From Moraxellaceae bacterium (GTDB taxonomy: Bacteria > Pseudomonadota > Gammaproteobacteria > Pseudomonadales > Ketobacteraceae): a stretch of DNA of 9,405 bases. A program made the position numbers and the translations under genes. Under the pieces are notes generated by a model. The model did not search any database and was not told the DNA's origin. It saw nothing but the letters and a program-made list of their open reading frames with translations. Where the stretch lies: NCBI GenBank assembly GCA_002402125.1, contig NVVG01000126.1:3844-13248 (forward strand), written 5' to 3'. Every line of letters starts with the position of its first letter. The first letter of the stretch is position 1. Shown piece by piece: positions 6,565 through 9,405 of this stretch.

Positions 6565-7904
6565 GTTTTCAATTGCAAGATCGAGCGTCAATATCCTCGA
6601 GAATTGGTTCCTATAATCAATATGCCGAGACTAATCCAAAGCCTTTAGTAGAGGGCCGCTTGATTCGTATGGTAGGTCTGACACTGGAAGCCGAAGGATG
6701 TAAAGTGCCAGTGGGCGGTCACTGCATTATCCGTAGTCCGAATTTGCCGGATGTTGAGACTGAAGTGGTGGGTTTTTCGGGAGAGAAATTGTTTTTAATG
6801 CCCCTTGAACCTGTTTCCGGCCTTCAGCCTGGCGCCCGTGTTATACCGTTGAAACATACCTCAAAAGTCCCCATTGGTAATCAGCTGCTGGGTCGAGTAC
6901 TCAATGGTCGTGGTTTGCCATTGGATGGAAAAGGCCCATTTGATCTAAACGAATCAGCCCCGCTAGCTCGCGACCCGATTAACCCACTGGATCGGCGGCC
7001 CATTAGTGAGCCGCTCGATGTCGGCGTTAGGGCAATCAATACCCTGTTAACCGTCGGTCAAGGTCAGCGTATGGGATTGTTTGCGGGTAGTGGCGTGGGT
7101 AAAAGTGTGTTGCTTGGTATGATGACGAAATACACCACCGCAGATATTACTGTGGTTGGGTTGATTGGCGAGCGTGGAAGAGAAGTTAAAGAATTTATTG
7201 AGAATATCCTTGGTGAAGAAGGCATGAAACGGTCGGTCGTTGTTGCATCGCCAGCGGATGATTCCCCTCTCATGCGATTACACGGCGCGATGTTAGCCAC
7301 GTCTATTGCGGAACACTACCGTGATCAAGGGAAAAACGTATTGTTGCTGATGGATTCACTAACGCGCTATGCGCAAGCCCAGCGAGAAATTGCATTGGCG
7401 GTGGGCGAACCTCCGGCCACAAAAGGCTATCCGCCCTCAGTTTTTGCGAAACTGCCAGCGTTGGTAGAAAGGGCTGGTAATGGTGTCGAAGGAGGCGGTT
7501 CGATTACCGCATTTTATACCGTGCTGACTGAAGGCGATGATGTGCAAGATCCCGTTGCGGATTCCGCTCGAGCCATTCTTGATGGACATATAGTGTTATC
7601 GCGGCGCTTAGCGGAGGAGGGGCAATATCCTGCGATTGACATAGAAGCATCCATAAGTCGAGTAATGCCAAATATCGTTGATGACAATCATATGCAATCA
7701 GGGCAGGTGTTTAAACGTCTATACTCACGTTACCAGCAGAGCCGAGATTTGATTAGTGTTGGTGCCTATGTTCAAGGAAGTGATCCGGAAACGGATCTGG
7801 CGATCCAAAAAATAGAAGGGTTAAAATCCTTTTTGCGACAGCCGTTAACCCAGGCTGTTGGCTTTGAAGAAGGCCTTAATGATTTGCAGATGTTGTTCAC
7901 GTGA
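6561..7904 (+). CDS. fliI: Flagellum-specific ATPase FliI
   Basis: FliI (447 residues, normal length) is the cytoplasmic hexameric ATPase of the flagellar type III export apparatus, related to the F1 beta subunit. An N-terminal beta-barrel (about 25-95) precedes the RecA-like core. Walker A is AGSGVGKS (175-182, K181). The catalytic Glu is E204 in GERGREV. Walker B Asp is D265 in [16 protein letters not shown]. The family signature [16 protein letters not shown] and the [10 protein letters not shown] and [14 protein letters not shown] segments are all present. The C-terminal helical part is complete. It begins within the fliH stop (ATGA, 4-nt overlap) with no strong ribosome site of its own, so it probably depends on translational coupling. 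It works with FliH upstream and FliJ downstream. Confidence 0.98.
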   Translation: MSFQLQDRASISSRIGSYNQYAETNPKPLVEGRLIRMVGLTLEAEGCKVPVGGHCIIRSPNLPDVETEVVGFSGEKLFLMPLEPVSGLQPGARVIPLKHTSKVPIGNQLLGRVLNGRGLPLDGKGPFDLNESAPLARDPINPLDRRPISEPLDVGVRAINTLLTVGQGQRMGLFAGSGVGKSVLLGMMTKYTTADITVVGLIGERGREVKEFIENILGEEGMKRSVVVASPADDSPLMRLHGAMLATSIAEHYRDQGKNVLLLMDSLTRYAQAQREIALAVGEPPATKGYPPSVFAKLPALVERAGNGVEGGGSITAFYTVLTEGDDVQDPVADSARAILDGHIVLSRRLAEEGQYPAIDIEASISRVMPNIVDDNHMQSGQVFKRLYSRYQQSRDLISVGAYVQGSDPETDLAIQKIEGLKSFLRQPLTQAVGFEEGLNDLQMLFT

Positions 7905-7920
7905 CAAGTGATTGTAAATA

Positions 7921-8367
7921 ATGAAAAAATCGAAACGATTACTTCCTGTACTGCAGCTCAAAGAGCGAGATGAAAAAGCCGCAGCTAAGCGTCTGGGCGA
8001 AGTTCAGCAGGAGCTTAATGCGTCAATTAAGCAACTGGAGGAACTTCAGGCATATCGTCAAGACTATTACACCAAGTTATCCAATGACCCCAAAAATGGC
8101 CTACCAAGTGTACCGGCGACGATCCTAGAAAAATACCAACTGTTTTTGGCAAAGCTCAATGCAGTGGTTGAGCGTCAACAAGAAACCATCGAACTGAATC
8201 GGCAGCATGTCGAAGCCCAAAGAAAAAACTGGGTTGTAGCCAATTCACGGTTAAAAAGCATGCATGACCTAATTGTACGAGCCAAAGAGGAGGAAACGAT
8301 GTTGTTAGATAAGCAGGAGCAAAGCCAAATAGATGAGCGTTCTCAATATCGCAAGAGAGAGTGGTAA
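7921..8367 (+). CDS. fliJ: Flagellar export protein FliJ
   Basis: FliJ is a small coiled-coil protein that sits in the centre of the FliI ring like the F1 gamma subunit, and links the ATPase to FlhA. The product is 148 residues, the usual size. It starts KSKRLLPVLQLKERDEKAAA, a typical FliJ N-terminus, and is charged and helical throughout with Gln/Glu-rich heptads, as expected for an antiparallel coiled coil. Sequence similarity is low in this family, so position right after fliI (16-nt gap) is strong support. The 16 bases before the ATG hold no recognisable Shine-Dalgarno sequence, which is unusual beside the other operon genes. It is the last clear gene of the fliE-J operon. Confidence 0.92.
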   Translation: MKKSKRLLPVLQLKERDEKAAAKRLGEVQQELNASIKQLEELQAYRQDYYTKLSNDPKNGLPSVPATILEKYQLFLAKLNAVVERQQETIELNRQHVEAQRKNWVVANSRLKSMHDLIVRAKEEETMLLDKQEQSQIDERSQYRKREW

Positions 8368-8631
8368 AATAGAATTTTTGGCATTTCGTTGACTCCTTGG
8401 CCCGTTAGGGTGCTTGTTGTGAGAATTGGCAATGAACGGCCTAATACTTGAGCTCAGAAAAAGCACTCCGGCTAATAAAAAAACGATTTTTATAGATAAA
8501 CCTCTCTCTGTTTTTACTCGTCATATCATTTTCTTATAACGCAGGTTAACGGTACAAATTAATGAGTTTTGATGATGCACATAGTAGTAAGCCGACTATG
8601 CTTTTCTTGTAGAGACAGCAACAAACAGCGA
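8368..8631 (+). other. Gap between fliJ and the STAS gene; no confident signal
   Basis: No protein of convincing length fits here. A long-range inverted repeat GGGTGCTT (8408-8415) / AAGCACTC (8461-8468, one wobble pair) encloses a weaker GGCCCGTT / AACGGCC pairing. The transcript could therefore fold, but there is no stem followed by a T-run that would make a clear fliJ terminator. Several TTGG motifs (8378, 8397, 8426) lack a properly spaced -12 element. A 16-codon ORF begins at ATG 8562. The STAS protein could begin in this gap, at ATG 8572 or 8575. Confidence 0.5.
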
Positions 8632-8925
8632 ATGGGCCTGAAAGTGACAGATAACACAGTGTGTGAATTAGATGCCTCTTTGGATATTAGCGTGGTAGAA
8701 AAATTGCTTGAAACGTTGAATCAAATTACCCAGAGCGATAATTCGATTCAGATTGATGCCAATAAAATTGAAAGAATTGATAGTGCTGCATTTCAATTAT
8801 TGTATAGCTATCAGAAATCGATGGACAAAAAACAAACGGTAGTCTCCTTTGTGAATCCTTCAGCAGTATTTCTAGAGAACGCCACATTGCTAGGGCTACA
8901 CAAGATTTTAAACATTAAACATTAA
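8632..8925 (+). CDS. Stand-alone STAS-domain protein (anti-sigma-antagonist-like)
   Basis: This is a single STAS domain of 97 residues, about the family's size. The pattern is a short beta-rich start, a first helix (DISVVEKLLETLNQI), a beta strand (SIQIDANKIERID), the conserved turn D50-S51-A52-A53 leading into the FQLLYSYQ helix, then TVVSFVN and a C-terminal helix (LENATLLGLHKIL). In SpoIIAA-type antagonists the phosphorylated Ser is the second residue after this Asp. Here that position is Ala52, so classic Ser-kinase switching seems unlikely. The start is uncertain. ATG 8632 gives a bare domain but has no clear ribosome site. In-frame ATG 8572/8575 or TTG 8569 would add about 20 residues containing a CFSC motif. 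STAS proteins next to CheY occur in chemotaxis clusters, and that is the likely context. Confidence 0.7.
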   Translation: MGLKVTDNTVCELDASLDISVVEKLLETLNQITQSDNSIQIDANKIERIDSAAFQLLYSYQKSMDKKQTVVSFVNPSAVFLENATLLGLHKILNIKH

Positions 8926-8928
8926 ACA
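8908..8928 (+). repeat. 7-bp tandem repeat across the STAS gene stop codon
   Basis: Three perfect TTAAACA units are followed by TTAA. The stop TAA (8923-8925) is inside the third unit. The unit is not a multiple of three, so gain or loss of a copy would change the last residues of the protein and shift the stop. Confidence 0.9.
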
Positions 8929-8985
8929 TTAAGAAGTTTTCGTAGTTGTAGGATTTTAAAGTTAGAGTTAATCGGAGTGAAAGTG

Positions 8986-9351
8986 ATGGCGAAAATATTA
9001 GCGGTCGATGATAGTGCGTCAATGCGACAAATGGTAAGTTTTACCCTGCAAGGGGCCGGTTATGAAGTGGTAGAGGCATCTGATGGGCAGGAAGCGCTGG
9101 ATAAGGCTAAGTTAGGCGCGGTAGATCTTGTGTTATCGGATGTCAATATGCCGGTGATGGATGGTATTACGTTGATTAAGAATCTACGAGCGTTACCCGC
9201 GTATAAATATACACCCATATTGATGTTGACCACTGAATCTGCTGGCGGTAAAAAATCTGAAGGTAAAGCAGCGGGTGCGACCGGCTGGATAGTAAAACCT
9301 TTTAAAGGCGATAACGTTGTGGGCAGTATTAAGAAGCTAATTGGCGCATAG
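8986..9351 (+). CDS. cheY: CheY-type single-domain response regulator
   Basis: This is a 121-residue receiver domain with no output domain. The acidic pocket is D8/D9, the phospho-acceptor D52 (LSDVNMPVMDG), the switch Thr T82 (MLTTES) and the conserved Lys K104 (KPF). At the position of E. coli CheY Tyr106 there is Trp101 (GWIVKPF). I associate that residue with the CheY of accessory che clusters as well as flagellar ones. ATG 8986 is chosen because GGAG (8974-8977) is 8 nt upstream; the in-frame GTGs at 8977 and 8983 overlap or crowd that site. It probably takes phosphate from a CheA outside the window. Whether it binds FliM or another target cannot be told. It follows the STAS gene by 60 bases. 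Confidence 0.9.
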   Translation: MAKILAVDDSASMRQMVSFTLQGAGYEVVEASDGQEALDKAKLGAVDLVLSDVNMPVMDGITLIKNLRALPAYKYTPILMLTTESAGGKKSEGKAAGATGWIVKPFKGDNVVGSIKKLIGA

Positions 9352-9376
9352 ATCAACACGAACTATCAGCGTATTT

Positions 9377-9405
9377 CCCAGAAAGATATCTATATCTTTC
9401 TGGGT
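9377..9405 (+). terminator. Strong inverted repeat after the CheY gene, possible intrinsic terminator (cut by window end)
   Basis: CCCAGAAAGATAT (9377-9389) and ATATCTTTCTGGG (9392-9404) are perfect 13-bp arms around CT, starting 26 nt after the stop. The base of the stem is GGG/CCC, and only one following T (9405) is visible, so a T-run cannot be confirmed. If one follows, the STAS-CheY transcript ends here. Confidence 0.5.

Noticed and set aside
8378..8441. Sigma-54-like TTGG motifs between fliJ and the STAS gene
   Set aside because: At the three TTGG sites the bases 10 nt downstream of GG are AC, TG and CC. The nearest GA/GC is at 9 or 11 nt, which sigma-54 does not tolerate well.
8442..8478. 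Sigma-28 or sigma-70 promoter in front of the STAS gene
   Set aside because: GCTAATAA at 8471 resembles the sigma-28 -10 element but no TAAA is at the right distance. TAATAC at 8442 has only a 19-nt-spaced TTGTGA. Both are too weak to annotate.
8478..8492. AAAAACGATTTTT as a fliJ terminator
   Set aside because: The stem is only A-T pairs with a CG centre and would be too weak for an intrinsic terminator.
8569..8631. Frameshift joining the 8562 ORF to the STAS domain
   Set aside because: The STAS domain is complete from 8632, so no missing N-terminal part needs explaining. The 8562 ORF product does not resemble STAS sequence.
90..9359. Reverse-strand ORFs of 60-108 codons throughout the window
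   Set aside because: Each lies opposite a well-supported flagellar or regulatory gene, shows no recognisable domain and reads like the complement of conserved codons.

Overview
The window is a stretch of a polar-flagellum gene cluster from a motile gammaproteobacterium. All recognisable genes lie on the + strand. The flrB-flrC (fleS-fleR) two-component pair, followed by a sigma-54 promoter and fliEFGHIJ, is the layout of Vibrio, Pseudomonas and marine relatives such as Oceanospirillales and Cellvibrionales-type bacteria. It is not the FlhDC-driven layout of enterics. Base composition looks moderate (not GC-rich). I cannot name the genus.

Layout. (1) 1-519: 3' part of the sensor kinase gene flrB, cut by the window start. 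(2) 554-1939: flrC, the sigma-54 activator that is its partner. The junction carries three 10-bp tandem repeats. (3) 1940-2352: about 410 bases without a gene. The first half holds two near-identical 34-bp direct repeats and two REP-like hairpins. The second half holds a sigma-54 promoter with a leader of about 100 nt, which contains a FleQ/FlrA-like imperfect palindrome. (4) 2353-8367: fliE, fliF, fliG, fliH, fliI and fliJ, tightly packed with 8-nt (fliF/fliG) and 4-nt (fliH/fliI) overlaps, so almost certainly one operon. (5) 8368-8631: a gap of about 260 bases with no confident signal. (6) 8632-8925 and 8986-9351: a small stand-alone STAS-domain protein and a CheY-type receiver. A strong 13-bp inverted repeat follows at the right edge.

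How they work together. FlrB phosphorylates FlrC, which drives sigma-54 transcription of mid-hierarchy flagellar genes. The fliE-J operon builds the base of the organelle. FliF is the MS ring, FliE joins ring and rod, and FliG is the torque-generating part of the switch. FliH, FliI and FliJ form the export ATPase complex. The CheY-type protein may connect to chemotaxis signalling, and the STAS protein may be a regulatory partner of it. In many relatives fliK follows fliJ; here the STAS/CheY pair comes next.

I found no clearly new biological system. The points worth a second look are small: non-triplet tandem repeats on two stop codons, the REP-like pair between flrC and fliE, a G-rich (possible quadruplex) tract in fliF, an enlarged acidic FliH with in-frame repeats, and the STAS/CheY pair.
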